6,701 bases of DNA. It comes from Clostridiaceae bacterium (GTDB lineage Bacteria > Bacillota > Clostridia > Oscillospirales > Acutalibacteraceae). Positions 1 to 6,701 of this stretch are shown here, in pieces. Position 1 is the stretch's first letter. Each line of letters begins with the position of its first letter. The translations under genes and the position numbers were made by a program. The stretch is from positions 1-6,701 of the forward strand of contig CAJGCX010000096.1 in NCBI GenBank assembly GCA_904501895.1, read 5' to 3'. Under the pieces are notes generated by a model. That model was not told the origin of the DNA. It saw only the letters and a list, made by a program, of their open reading frames with translations, and did not search any database.

Positions 1-834
1 AAAAGCTATTCTGCACTCAAAGAGGTTGTTGAGGATATGCAGAAAAATGCTGACAAGCTTGGAATAAAAGGTGTCTTTGCAACAACATCAATGAAAACAG
101 GTGAGGATTGGCGTTGGCATACTCATCTTGCAAATATTCCTGTTTATTATGAATTTCAGAAAAAGAACATTGACTTATCAGGCAATGAAACATCAAAAAT
201 CGATTTTGAATATTCAGAAAATTTCAAAAACATCTTTGACCTTTATATAAATAATTCCACAGTTGATAAGAAAATTTTAGGTTCAAAAGTTGTTGATGAA
301 TCAATGGCTGAATTCGCACTTGGTCAGTGTGCTATGGTGCAGAATGGTAACTGGGCATGGAGTCAGATTAAGGATATTAAGGGTAACACAGTAAAGCCTG
401 AAAATATTAAGTATCTCCCGATTTATATGGGATTTTCTGATGAAGAAAATCAGGGCCTTTGTATCGGTACAGAAAATTTCTTTGCAATTAATTCAAAAGC
501 AAGTAAGGAAGAACAAAAAGCGGCAGAAGATTTTATTTATTGGCTTTTCTCAAGTGAAAAGGGTAAAAAATTTGTATCTGAGAAGCTCGATTTAATTGCT
601 CCGTTTGACACATTTACAGAAAATGAAGTACCAAGTGACCCACTTGCACAAGAAATTTTAAAGTGGATGAAAAAAGAAAATGTGAATAATATTCCTTGGA
701 ATTTCACAGTATTCCCTAGTCAGACATTTAAAAGTGATTTCGGCTCTGCACTTTTACAGTATGCACAGGGTACTAAAAGTTGGGATGATGTAAAATCAAC
801 ATTTGTAAATCGTTGGAAGAGCGAAAGTAGATAA
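1..834 (+). CDS. ABC transporter extracellular sugar-binding protein (CUT1/family 1), 5'-truncated by window edge
   Basis: This would be the solute receptor of an ABC sugar importer, working outside the membrane and delivering an oligosaccharide to the permease pair encoded just downstream. The frame is open from base 1, so the ATG at 37 is an internal Met and not the start. 277 residues are visible; CUT1 binding proteins usually have about 400-450, so the signal peptide, any lipobox and much of the N-lobe lie outside. Visible traits, numbered from base 1: an aromatic-rich stretch WRWHTHLANIPVYYEF at about 37-52, the family-typical NGNWAW at 115-120, a C-lobe with FFAINSKASKEEQKAAEDFI at about 160-179, and SSEKGKKFV at about 184-192 (the usual 'partial refolding into helix' end region). 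It closes with a Trp-containing helix and RWKSESR. Maltodextrin is the likely ligand because malQ and a phosphorylase follow, but the sequence alone does not prove it. Other oligosaccharides are possible. Confidence 0.93.
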   Translation, partial: KSYSALKEVVEDMQKNADKLGIKGVFATTSMKTGEDWRWHTHLANIPVYYEFQKKNIDLSGNETSKIDFEYSENFKNIFDLYINNSTVDKKILGSKVVDESMAEFALGQCAMVQNGNWAWSQIKDIKGNTVKPENIKYLPIYMGFSDEENQGLCIGTENFFAINSKASKEEQKAAEDFIYWLFSSEKGKKFVSEKLDLIAPFDTFTENEVPSDPLAQEILKWMKKENVNNIPWNFTVFPSQTFKSDFGSALLQYAQGTKSWDDVKSTFVNRWKSESR

Positions 835-843
835 ACTAACTTA

Positions 844-849
844 AAAGGA
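844..849 (+). promoter_or_regulatory. Ribosome binding site of first permease gene
   Basis: AAAGGA lies 10 nt before the ATG at 860, inside the 25-nt gap after the binding-protein stop. It supports this start. The gap contains no stem-loop, so no terminator or attenuator is visible between binding protein and permease. Confidence 0.7.
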
Positions 850-859
850 CGGATAGATA

Positions 860-1705
860 ATGGAAAAAAGCTTAAAGAAATATTTTCCTGTTTTTGTATT
901 ACCCACATTCATATCCTTTGTAATTGTATTTCTTATTCCTTTTGTTCTCGGTATTTATCTGTCCTTTACTGAATTTACAACTGTTGAAAGTGCACGGTGG
1001 GTAGGCGTTGAAAATTATATAAAAGCCTTTACACAGGATGACAATTTTCTCAATGCCCTTTGGTTTACCGTTAAATTTACAATTGTATCGGTTATTACAA
1101 TCAATGTATCTGCATTTGGTTTGGCTTTGATTTTGACAAAAGCATTAAGGGGAACAAGCTTTTTCAGAACAGTATTTTTTATGCCCAATTTAATTGGTGG
1201 TATTGTTCTTGGTTATATATGGAATTTGTTAATAAATTCGATTTTGGGAATTTTTGGATATGACATAACTTATGATGCGGATTATGGCTTTTGGGGACTT
1301 GTATTTCTTCTCAATTGGCAGTTGATTGGCTATATGATGGTGATTTATATTGCAGGACTTCAGAATATTCCCAATGAGCTTAATGAAGCTGCGTTAATTG
1401 ACGGTGCTTCATCATTTTCCATACTTCGTAATATTAAAATCCCAATGGTAATGCCATCTGTAACAATATGCTTGTTTCTCACCTTAACAAATTCCTTTAA
1501 ATTATTTGACCAGAATTTAGCTCTTACAGGTGGTGCACCTGCAAGGGAAACTTCAATGCTGGCACTTGATATATACAACACTTTTTATGGAAGAATAGGT
1601 TGGCAGGGTGTAGGCCAGGCAAAGGCAGTTGTTTTCTTTATAATCGTTGCAATAATAGCATTTGTACAGCTTAAAATAACAGGAAGAAAAGAGGTTGAGC
1701 ATTAA
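860..1705 (+). CDS. ABC sugar transporter permease, MalF/UgpA-type
   Basis: First of two inner-membrane subunits forming the translocation channel of a CUT1 sugar importer. At 281 residues it is the usual size for a MalF-type permease and lacks the large periplasmic insertion of E. coli MalF (about 514 residues). Six hydrophobic segments can be read at about 9-34, 68-94, 102-126, 143-168, 198-218 and 254-272. The cytoplasmic EAA loop that docks on the ATPase is clear: NELNEAALIDGASS with E176-A177-A178 and D181-G182, followed by the family's KIP...MPS run. The region LTGGAPARETSMLALDIYN (about 222-240) is also typical of MalF-like subunits. The gene sits 25 nt after the binding protein and its TAA overlaps the next ATG by one base, so the pair is surely co-translated. 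The substrate cannot be told from this subunit; maltodextrin is inferred from the downstream enzymes. Confidence 0.96.
   Translation: MEKSLKKYFPVFVLPTFISFVIVFLIPFVLGIYLSFTEFTTVESARWVGVENYIKAFTQDDNFLNALWFTVKFTIVSVITINVSAFGLALILTKALRGTSFFRTVFFMPNLIGGIVLGYIWNLLINSILGIFGYDITYDADYGFWGLVFLLNWQLIGYMMVIYIAGLQNIPNELNEAALIDGASSFSILRNIKIPMVMPSVTICLFLTLTNSFKLFDQNLALTGGAPARETSMLALDIYNTFYGRIGWQGVGQAKAVVFFIIVAIIAFVQLKITGRKEVEH
1690..1694 (+). promoter_or_regulatory. Ribosome binding site of second permease gene
   Basis: AGAGG lies 10 nt before the ATG at 1705, within the last codons of the preceding permease. With the TAATG stop/start overlap it fixes the start and suggests translational coupling, which would keep the two permease subunits in equal amounts. 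Confidence 0.65.
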
Positions 1706-2541
1706 TGAATAACAGAAAAATTTCAAATGCATTTTCATTCTCCTTTCTTTTGATTTTATCAATCATTTTTCTTTTCCCTATTTACTTGGTTTTTGTAAAC
1801 TCCTTTAAATCAAAGTTCAATATTATAGGTGAACCATTCACATTTCCTAATAGTGATACCTTTGTTGGCTTTGAAAATTACCTGAACGGAATTGAATCAT
1901 CAGGCTTAATTAGTGCGTTTATAAGAACGCTGATAATCACAGTGGGCTCTGTTTTAGCAATTGTAATATTTACCTCAATGACAGCTTGGTATCTTGTAAG
2001 AGTTAAAAGTAAAATGAATAAAGTCATTTACTATCTGTTTATTTTCAGTATGATTGTACCTTTTCAGATGGTAATGTTTACAATGACATCAATCTGTGCA
2101 AAATTAGGACTTAATAGTGTAATTGGTATTATTCCTGTATATCTTGGCTTCGGGTCAGGATTATCTGTCTTTATGTTCAGCGGTTTTGTAAAGGGCTTGC
2201 CTCGTGAAATTGAAGAAGCAGCAATGATTGATGGTTGTAGTCCTTTAAAATCTTTTTTTTATGTTGTATTTCCAATTTTAAAGCCAACTGCAATAACTGT
2301 TGCAATACTTAATGCTATGTGGATTTGGAACGATTTTCTGTTGCCATATCTTTTGTTGGGTTCAGGCAATAAAACACTTTCTGTGGCAATTCAACTTGCT
2401 ATGCAGGGTGCTTACGGTGCAATTGATTGGGGCGGATTTATGGCAATGCTTGTACTTTCAATTATACCAATAATCATTTTTTATTTACTCTGTCAGAAAT
2501 ATATTATCAAGGGCGTTATTGATGGCGCCGTGAAAGGATAA
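1705..2541 (+). CDS. ABC sugar transporter permease, MalG/UgpE-type
   Basis: Second membrane subunit of the importer, pairing with the permease before it. It has 278 residues, normal for the MalG class. Six hydrophobic segments are visible at about 9-33, 70-97, 106-130, 138-162, 184-208 and 243-264. Hallmarks are the FPIYLVFVNSFKS first helix end, the MIVPFQMVMF stretch near 116-125, the EAA loop GLPREIEEAAMIDGCSP (E171-A172-A173, D176-G177), the WIWNDFLLPYLLL segment near 206-218 and the C-terminal QKYIIKGVIDGAVKG. The matching ending in E. coli MalG contacts MalK; that such contact occurs here is inferred. The gene starts on the TAATG overlap with the first permease and ends 4 nt before the ATPase gene. 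MalG-type is assigned by motifs and by its position second in the pair. Substrate is not defined by this protein. Confidence 0.96.
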   Translation: MNNRKISNAFSFSFLLILSIIFLFPIYLVFVNSFKSKFNIIGEPFTFPNSDTFVGFENYLNGIESSGLISAFIRTLIITVGSVLAIVIFTSMTAWYLVRVKSKMNKVIYYLFIFSMIVPFQMVMFTMTSICAKLGLNSVIGIIPVYLGFGSGLSVFMFSGFVKGLPREIEEAAMIDGCSPLKSFFYVVFPILKPTAITVAILNAMWIWNDFLLPYLLLGSGNKTLSVAIQLAMQGAYGAIDWGGFMAMLVLSIIPIIIFYLLCQKYIIKGVIDGAVKG

Positions 2542-2545
2542 ATAA

Positions 2546-3640
2546 ATGGCTTCAATAACACTAAAAAATATAAAGAAAACCTATGAGGACGGGGTAACCG
2601 TAATTGACAATCTTAATTTAGATATTAAGGATAAGGAGTTCATTATTCTTGTAGGACCTTCAGGCTGTGGAAAATCGACAACACTTCGTATGATTGCAGG
2701 ACTTGAAGAAATTACAGATGGTGACCTTTTAATCGGTGATAGAGTAGTTAATACAGTTTCACCGAAGGACAGAGATATAGCCATGGTGTTTCAAAGCTAT
2801 GCACTTTATCCTCATATGTCAGTTTATAACAATATGGCATTTGGACTGAAAAACAGAAAAGTACCAAAGGATGAAATTGACAAAAAGGTAAGAACTGCTG
2901 CAAAAATGCTAGATATTGAGGATTACCTTCACCGTAAGCCGAGAGCCTTGTCAGGTGGTCAAAGACAACGAGTAGCATTAGGTCGAGCTATGGTACGTGA
3001 GCCTGCCGTATTTTTACTCGATGAACCATTATCAAATCTTGATGCAAAGCTTCGTACAGAAATGCGAAGCAGAATTTCAATGCTTCACAAGGAGCTTAAA
3101 ACAACATTCGTTTATGTCACTCACGACCAGACGGAGGCTATGACAATGGGTGACAGAATTGTTGTAATGAAGGATGGTGTTGTTCAGCAATTTGATACTC
3201 CACAGGTGTTATATAATCATCCGCAAAATGTCTTTGTTGCAGGTTTTATCGGTTCACCACAGATGAACCTCATTGATGCTGTAATAAAAAAGAATAATGA
3301 TAGCTTTTATGCTGATTTTTCAGGCTTCAACATCAATCTTCCTAAAAGAATGTCAAAATATTTGAGCGAATATGAAAATAAAAAAGTTATCTTTGGAATA
3401 AGACCTGAAAATATGTCGATTTCAAATGGGAATAGTGAAAACACAATAAAGCTTCACATTGAAATTGCCGAAATGACGGGTGCTGATTATTTTCTATACG
3501 GTAATTTAGGTGATAAAAAGATTATTGCAAATGTATCATCAAATCAAAATATCGAAAGTGAAAAGGATTATTTTCTTAAATTAGATATTGACAGAATTCA
3601 TATCTTTGATAAAATCAATGAAAGACTAATTTGTGATTAA
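2546..3640 (+). CDS. Sugar ABC transporter ATP-binding protein, MalK/MsmX/UgpC family
   Basis: Cytoplasmic ATPase that powers the importer as a homodimer. All catalytic motifs are intact in 364 residues, the normal size: A-loop Tyr13, Walker A GPSGCGKST at 37-45, Q-loop Gln83 in MVFQSYALYPHM, signature LSGGQRQRV at 135-143, Walker B FLLDE at 156-160, D-loop SNLD at 163-166 and switch His193 in YVTHDQTEAM. Residues from about 235 form the C-terminal MalK-type regulatory/TOBE part, with GIRPENMSI at 284-292. AAAGGA seven bases before the ATG (2533-2538) supports the start, only 4 nt after the second permease. Many Firmicutes sugar importers lack their own ATPase and share a distant MsmX, so the co-located copy is worth noting. 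It could still serve other importers in the cell. Which named gene (malK, msmX, ugpC) it equals cannot be decided from sequence, so no symbol is given. Confidence 0.97.
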   Translation: MASITLKNIKKTYEDGVTVIDNLNLDIKDKEFIILVGPSGCGKSTTLRMIAGLEEITDGDLLIGDRVVNTVSPKDRDIAMVFQSYALYPHMSVYNNMAFGLKNRKVPKDEIDKKVRTAAKMLDIEDYLHRKPRALSGGQRQRVALGRAMVREPAVFLLDEPLSNLDAKLRTEMRSRISMLHKELKTTFVYVTHDQTEAMTMGDRIVVMKDGVVQQFDTPQVLYNHPQNVFVAGFIGSPQMNLIDAVIKKNNDSFYADFSGFNINLPKRMSKYLSEYENKKVIFGIRPENMSISNGNSENTIKLHIEIAEMTGADYFLYGNLGDKKIIANVSSNQNIESEKDYFLKLDIDRIHIFDKINERLICD

Positions 3641-3651
3641 AAATATTCGTT

Positions 3652-3656
3652 GGTGA
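3652..3656 (+). promoter_or_regulatory. Weak, close ribosome binding site of malQ
   Basis: GGTGA, only 4 nt before the ATG at 3661, is the best Shine-Dalgarno candidate in the 20-nt gap after the ATPase gene. Spacing is shorter than for the other genes here. The start is instead secured by the protein: MRASGVLMHISSLPG is the standard beginning of short amylomaltases. Confidence 0.5.
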
Positions 3657-3660
3657 TTTT

Positions 3661-5157
3661 ATGAGAGCAAGTGGCGTATTAATGCATATTTCTTCATTAC
3701 CGGGTGACACAGGAATAGGTACACTTGGTAAGGAAGCGTATGAATTTGTTGATTTTTTAAATAAAAGCGGACAGACCTATTGGCAGGTATTACCTCTGTG
3801 TCCTACAAGCTATGGTGATTCACCATATCAGTCTTTTTCAACCTTTGCAGGTAATCCGTATTTTATTGATTTTGATTTACTCTGTAATGACGGAATAGTT
3901 AAAAAAAGTGATTTTTCAAAAATAAAATGGTGCGATAATCCTGAAAAAATCAACTTTGATTTAATATATGAAAATCGTTTTAAGGTTTTGAAAAAAGCGT
4001 TTGCAAATTTTAATCCAAGCAATTCCGAATATTTTGAATTTTGCAATGAAAATTCACATTGGCTTGATGACTTTGCTCTCTATATGGCATTAAAAATTTC
4101 ATTCAATGGTGCCCCTTGGAATGAATGGCCACATGAACTTAAAACAAGAAATACAAAAAACATTTCAAAGGCAAAAAGTGAATTAAAGGAAGAAATAGAT
4201 TTTCAGAAATTCATTCAATATATTTTCTTTAAGCAATGGAATGACTTGAAGAAATATGCAAATGAAAATGGCGTAAAAATCATTGGTGATATTCCTATTT
4301 ATGTAGCAGGAGATAGCGCGGATGTCTGGGCAAACCCAAAGCAGTTTTTACTTGATAAGGACTGTAATCCTATTGAGGTTGCAGGTTGTCCTCCTGATGC
4401 TTTTTCAAGCGATGGTCAGTTGTGGGGGAATCCTTTGTATAATTGGGATTATATGAAAAAAGACGGATATTCCTGGTGGAAAAACCGTATTGAACATTTA
4501 TGTAATATGTGTGACGTAATCCGTATTGACCATTTCAGAGGCTTTGAGTCCTATTACTGTATTCCTGCTCATTCAAAAACTGCAAAAATTGGTGAATGGA
4601 GAAAGGGTCCGGGAATTGAATTCTTCAAGGAAATTGAAGATTCATTAGGTAAAAAGGATATTATTGCAGAAGATTTAGGTTATCTTACTCCTGCTGTAAA
4701 AAAGATGCTTAAGCAAAGCAAATATCCAGGTATGAAGGTACTTCAGTTTGCATTTGATACGGATGAGGATAATGACTATCTTCTTCATAATTTCACAAAA
4801 AATTCAGTTGCTTATGCAGGTACACATGACAACGATACAATAATCGGCTATATGACAAAAACTGCTCCGAGAAAAACTCGTAAAAGAGCAAGAGAATACC
4901 TTCGATTAACACGAAAAGAAGGCTATAACTGGGGTTTTATGAAGGCAGTATGGTCAAGTGCTTCCGATACAGCAATTGTCACAATGCAGGATTTGTTGGG
5001 ACTTGGTAACGAAGCACGAATGAATTTTCCTTCAACGGTTACTGATAACTGGCAATGGCGTGCAAAGTCCGATTACTTATCAGACGAATTGGCTGAAAAA
5101 TTAAAATATTATACAACTCTCTATCAGAGAATTCCTAAAAAGAAAAGAGTAAAATAA
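3661..5157 (+). CDS. malQ: 4-alpha-glucanotransferase (amylomaltase, GH77)
   Basis: Cytoplasmic enzyme that cuts an alpha-1,4-glucan and passes the segment to another glucan or glucose, so maltose and maltotriose are turned into longer chains plus free glucose. The 498 residues match the short amylomaltase form without the N-terminal extension of E. coli MalQ (about 694). Family motifs run in order: SGVLMHISSLPG near 4-15, WQVLPLCPTSYGDSPYQSFS at 41-60, FAGNPYFID at 62-70, GDIPIYVAGDSADVWANP at 209-226, and PPDAFSSDGQLWGNPLYNW at 244-262. The nucleophile should be Asp290 in RIDHFRGF, the acid/base Glu337 in AEDLG, and the third carboxylate Asp390 in GTHDND, by analogy with the Thermus enzyme; all are present. 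It ends with a lysine-rich tail, KKKRVK. It lies 20 nt after the transporter ATPase and abuts the phosphorylase gene, which it should supply with chains long enough for phosphorolysis. Confidence 0.97.
   Translation: MRASGVLMHISSLPGDTGIGTLGKEAYEFVDFLNKSGQTYWQVLPLCPTSYGDSPYQSFSTFAGNPYFIDFDLLCNDGIVKKSDFSKIKWCDNPEKINFDLIYENRFKVLKKAFANFNPSNSEYFEFCNENSHWLDDFALYMALKISFNGAPWNEWPHELKTRNTKNISKAKSELKEEIDFQKFIQYIFFKQWNDLKKYANENGVKIIGDIPIYVAGDSADVWANPKQFLLDKDCNPIEVAGCPPDAFSSDGQLWGNPLYNWDYMKKDGYSWWKNRIEHLCNMCDVIRIDHFRGFESYYCIPAHSKTAKIGEWRKGPGIEFFKEIEDSLGKKDIIAEDLGYLTPAVKKMLKQSKYPGMKVLQFAFDTDEDNDYLLHNFTKNSVAYAGTHDNDTIIGYMTKTAPRKTRKRAREYLRLTRKEGYNWGFMKAVWSSASDTAIVTMQDLLGLGNEARMNFPSTVTDNWQWRAKSDYLSDELAEKLKYYTTLYQRIPKKKRVK
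5143..5149 (+). promoter_or_regulatory. Ribosome binding site of glgP, inside malQ tail
   Basis: AAAAGAG, eight bases before the ATG at 5158, falls in the codons for the lysine-rich malQ C-terminus. The malQ stop is followed at once by the phosphorylase start (TAAATG, zero gap). The site is purine-rich but modest, so reading of glgP probably depends partly on ribosomes finishing malQ. Confidence 0.55.
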
Positions 5158-6701
5158 ATGTCACAAATAGTAAATGATGCAATCAAGCTTGCAAGAAGTA
5201 AATATTTTAAGGATATAAATGAGTTAAGCTCTTATGAGCTTCACGATGTTGTTTCTACTGCTGTTATGTCACATATTGCAGAAGATTGGAAAAAAAGCAA
5301 GGACAAACGAGTTAAAAACAGAACAGCATTTTATTTATCTGCTGAATTTCTTGTTGGTCGTGCAATATACAATAACCTTGTTTCAAAAGGCTTGTATGAT
5401 GAGGTTGAAAAGGGTCTTAACGAGTATGGTGTTTCATTAAATTCACTTGAGGATATTGAGGATGCTGCTCTTGGTAATGGTGGCCTCGGCCGTCTTGCTG
5501 CTTGCTTCCTTGACAGTGCTGCTACACATAATATTCCTCTTGATGGCTATGGAATCCGTTACAAATACGGTCTCTTTAAGCAGGATTTTCAGAATGGCTT
5601 TCAGGTTGAAGCTGCAGACGATTGGACAAAATGGGGAGACCCTTGGTCAGTAAGATGCGAAAGCGAAGCTGTAACAGTTGATTTTAAGGATATGTCTGTT
5701 AAGGCTGTGCCCTATGATATGCCAATTATTGGCTTTGGTACAGATAATGTCGGTACATTAAGATTGTGGCAGAGTGAATCAATTTTGCCATTTGATTTCG
5801 ATTTATTCAATGCACAGAAATATGACAAATCAGTTGCTTTGAAAAACAGAGCAGAGGATATTTCCCGTGTTCTTTACCCAAATGACGACAATAACGAGGG
5901 TAAGAAATTAAGACTTAAACAGCAGTATTTCTTCTCAAGTGCATCATTACAGGATATTATCAGAAAATATAAGGCAATTCACGGAAACGATTTCTCAAAA
6001 TTTGCTGATTTCGTTACAATTCAGCTTAATGACACACATCCTGTTATTTCAATTCCAGAGCTTATAAGACTCTTGACAGTTAATGAAAATGTTGAATTTG
6101 AAATGGCTGTTGAAATCTGCAAAAAAGTATTTAATTATACAAATCACACAATTATGCAGGAAGCACTTGAAAAATGGGATTTAAAGCTTATCCGTGCTAC
6201 AATTCCACAGGTTGTTGACATTATTAAACAGCTTGATGATTTGCTTAAAAAAGAGCTTAAAAATGCAAATGTTGACAAGGAAACTGCAAAGACAATGCAG
6301 ATTATTCAGGACAAGCGTGTTCATATGGCTTACCTTGCAATTTTCTGTTCAAAATATGTAAACGGTGTTGCACGAATTCATACTGACATTCTTAAAGCAG
6401 ATGTTTTAAAGGATTGGTATGAGCTTTATCCTGAAAAATTCCAGAACAAGACTAACGGTATAACACAAAGAAGATGGTTGTTACTTTGTAACAAGGAATT
6501 ATCAGCACTTATTACTGAACTTTTAGGTAGTGATGAGTGGGTAACAGACCTTGATAAGCTTAAAGACCTTGAAAAATATGCTGATGATGAAAATGTACTC
6601 AACAGATTTATTTCTATTAAAGAAGCAAAGAAAAAGCAGTTAGTTGAGTACATTAAAGCTAACGATGGTGTAGAAATTGATGAAAATTCAATTTTTGATA
6701 T
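5158..6701 (+). CDS. glgP: Alpha-glucan (glycogen/maltodextrin) phosphorylase, GT35, 3'-truncated by window edge
   Basis: Pyridoxal-phosphate enzyme that uses inorganic phosphate to remove glucose from the non-reducing end of alpha-1,4-glucans as glucose-1-phosphate. The frame is open from the ATG at 5158 to the window end, giving 514 of the roughly 750-815 residues usual in bacteria. Motifs in order: TAFYLSAEFLVGR at 56-68, ALGNGGLGRLAACFLDS at 104-120 (phosphate/PLP-side glycine loop), GYGIRYKYGLFKQ at 130-142, RVLYPNDDNNEGKKLRLKQQYFF at 237-259 (the '280s loop' region), SLQDIIRKY near 263-271, QLNDTHPVISIPEL at 289-302, YTNHTIMQEALEKWDLKL near 327-344, VNGVARIHTDI at 401-411 with His408 matching the catalytic-site His377 of rabbit muscle phosphorylase, and KFQNKTNGITQRRWLLLCN at 427-445. 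The PLP lysine and the QIKRLHEYKRQ segment fall after the edge. It follows malQ with no gap. Whether it serves stored glycogen or imported maltodextrin (malP) is open; the operon favours the latter. Confidence 0.97.
   Translation, partial: MSQIVNDAIKLARSKYFKDINELSSYELHDVVSTAVMSHIAEDWKKSKDKRVKNRTAFYLSAEFLVGRAIYNNLVSKGLYDEVEKGLNEYGVSLNSLEDIEDAALGNGGLGRLAACFLDSAATHNIPLDGYGIRYKYGLFKQDFQNGFQVEAADDWTKWGDPWSVRCESEAVTVDFKDMSVKAVPYDMPIIGFGTDNVGTLRLWQSESILPFDFDLFNAQKYDKSVALKNRAEDISRVLYPNDDNNEGKKLRLKQQYFFSSASLQDIIRKYKAIHGNDFSKFADFVTIQLNDTHPVISIPELIRLLTVNENVEFEMAVEICKKVFNYTNHTIMQEALEKWDLKLIRATIPQVVDIIKQLDDLLKKELKNANVDKETAKTMQIIQDKRVHMAYLAIFCSKYVNGVARIHTDILKADVLKDWYELYPEKFQNKTNGITQRRWLLLCNKELSALITELLGSDEWVTDLDKLKDLEKYADDENVLNRFISIKEAKKKQLVEYIKANDGVEIDENSIFD

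Noticed and set aside
37..39. ATG that could be taken as the start of the binding protein.
   Set aside because: The frame stays open to base 1, no Shine-Dalgarno site precedes it, no signal peptide follows, and the protein would lack much of the N-lobe. It is an internal Met of a truncated gene.
835..859. Possible terminator or attenuator between binding-protein and permease genes, as known in some sugar transport operons.
   Set aside because: The 25-nt gap has no inverted repeat and no T-run; it holds little beyond a ribosome binding site.
2581..2978. Antisense reading frames opposite the ATPase gene, with similar ones at 720-908, 1360-1762, 3828-4046 and 6426-6653.
   Set aside because: All are opposite strongly conserved coding sequence, are short, lack credible ribosome sites and show no recognisable domain. 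They are shadows.
3990..4006. Partial match to a catabolite-responsive (cre, CcpA) operator around AAGCGTTTGCA in malQ.
   Set aside because: Only the right half fits the consensus. The left half lacks the needed TG at the right distance, and the site is deep inside a gene far from any likely promoter.
5131..5154. MalQ ends in PKKKRVK, close to the SV40 nuclear localisation signal PKKKRKV.
   Set aside because: The gene lies in a bacterial operon with bacterial relatives throughout. The likeness is chance in a lysine-rich, AT-rich tail.
5234..5653. Two short + strand reading frames (5234-5440 and 5447-5653) in another frame.
   Set aside because: Both lie inside the phosphorylase gene, whose own frame gives unbroken GT35 motifs across the same bases. 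Their translations are hydrophobic noise and resemble no family.

Overview
The window is a densely packed, single-strand (+) stretch of an AT-rich bacterial genome (by eye about one third G+C). It reads as part of one operon for uptake and intracellular breakdown of alpha-1,4-glucans (maltodextrin/starch oligosaccharides). Low G+C, Shine-Dalgarno sites of the AAAGGA/AGAGG type, overlapping or abutting genes, and a CUT1 ABC transporter beside amylomaltase and phosphorylase suggest a Firmicutes/Clostridia member, plausibly a gut or rumen type. That taxonomic call is inference; there is no rRNA or marker gene here.

Layout: 1-834, C-terminal part of an extracellular sugar-binding protein (5' end outside the window). 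860-1705 and 1705-2541, the two membrane permease subunits (MalF-type then MalG-type). 2546-3640, the transporter ATPase (MalK/MsmX/UgpC type). 3661-5157, 4-alpha-glucanotransferase (malQ, GH77). 5158-6701, the first 514 codons of an alpha-glucan phosphorylase (glgP/malP, GT35), running off the 3' edge. Gaps between genes are 25 nt, a 1-nt overlap, 4 nt, 20 nt and 0 nt. No stretch is long enough to hold another gene, and I see no promoter, terminator, RNA gene, repeat array or mobile element. The promoter and any regulator should lie upstream of base 1, and the PLP-binding end of the phosphorylase beyond base 6701.

How it works together (family knowledge plus inference): the lipid-anchored or surface binding protein would capture the oligosaccharide, and the permease pair plus ATPase would import it. 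MalQ disproportionates short maltooligosaccharides into longer chains and glucose. The phosphorylase cleaves the longer chains with phosphate to glucose-1-phosphate, saving ATP. The substrate is inferred from the two enzymes; the transporter sequence alone does not fix it.

All six genes fall in well-known families with their key motifs intact. I found no convincing sign of a previously undescribed system. The findings are modest: gene arrangement, translational coupling and local substitutions in the phosphorylase.
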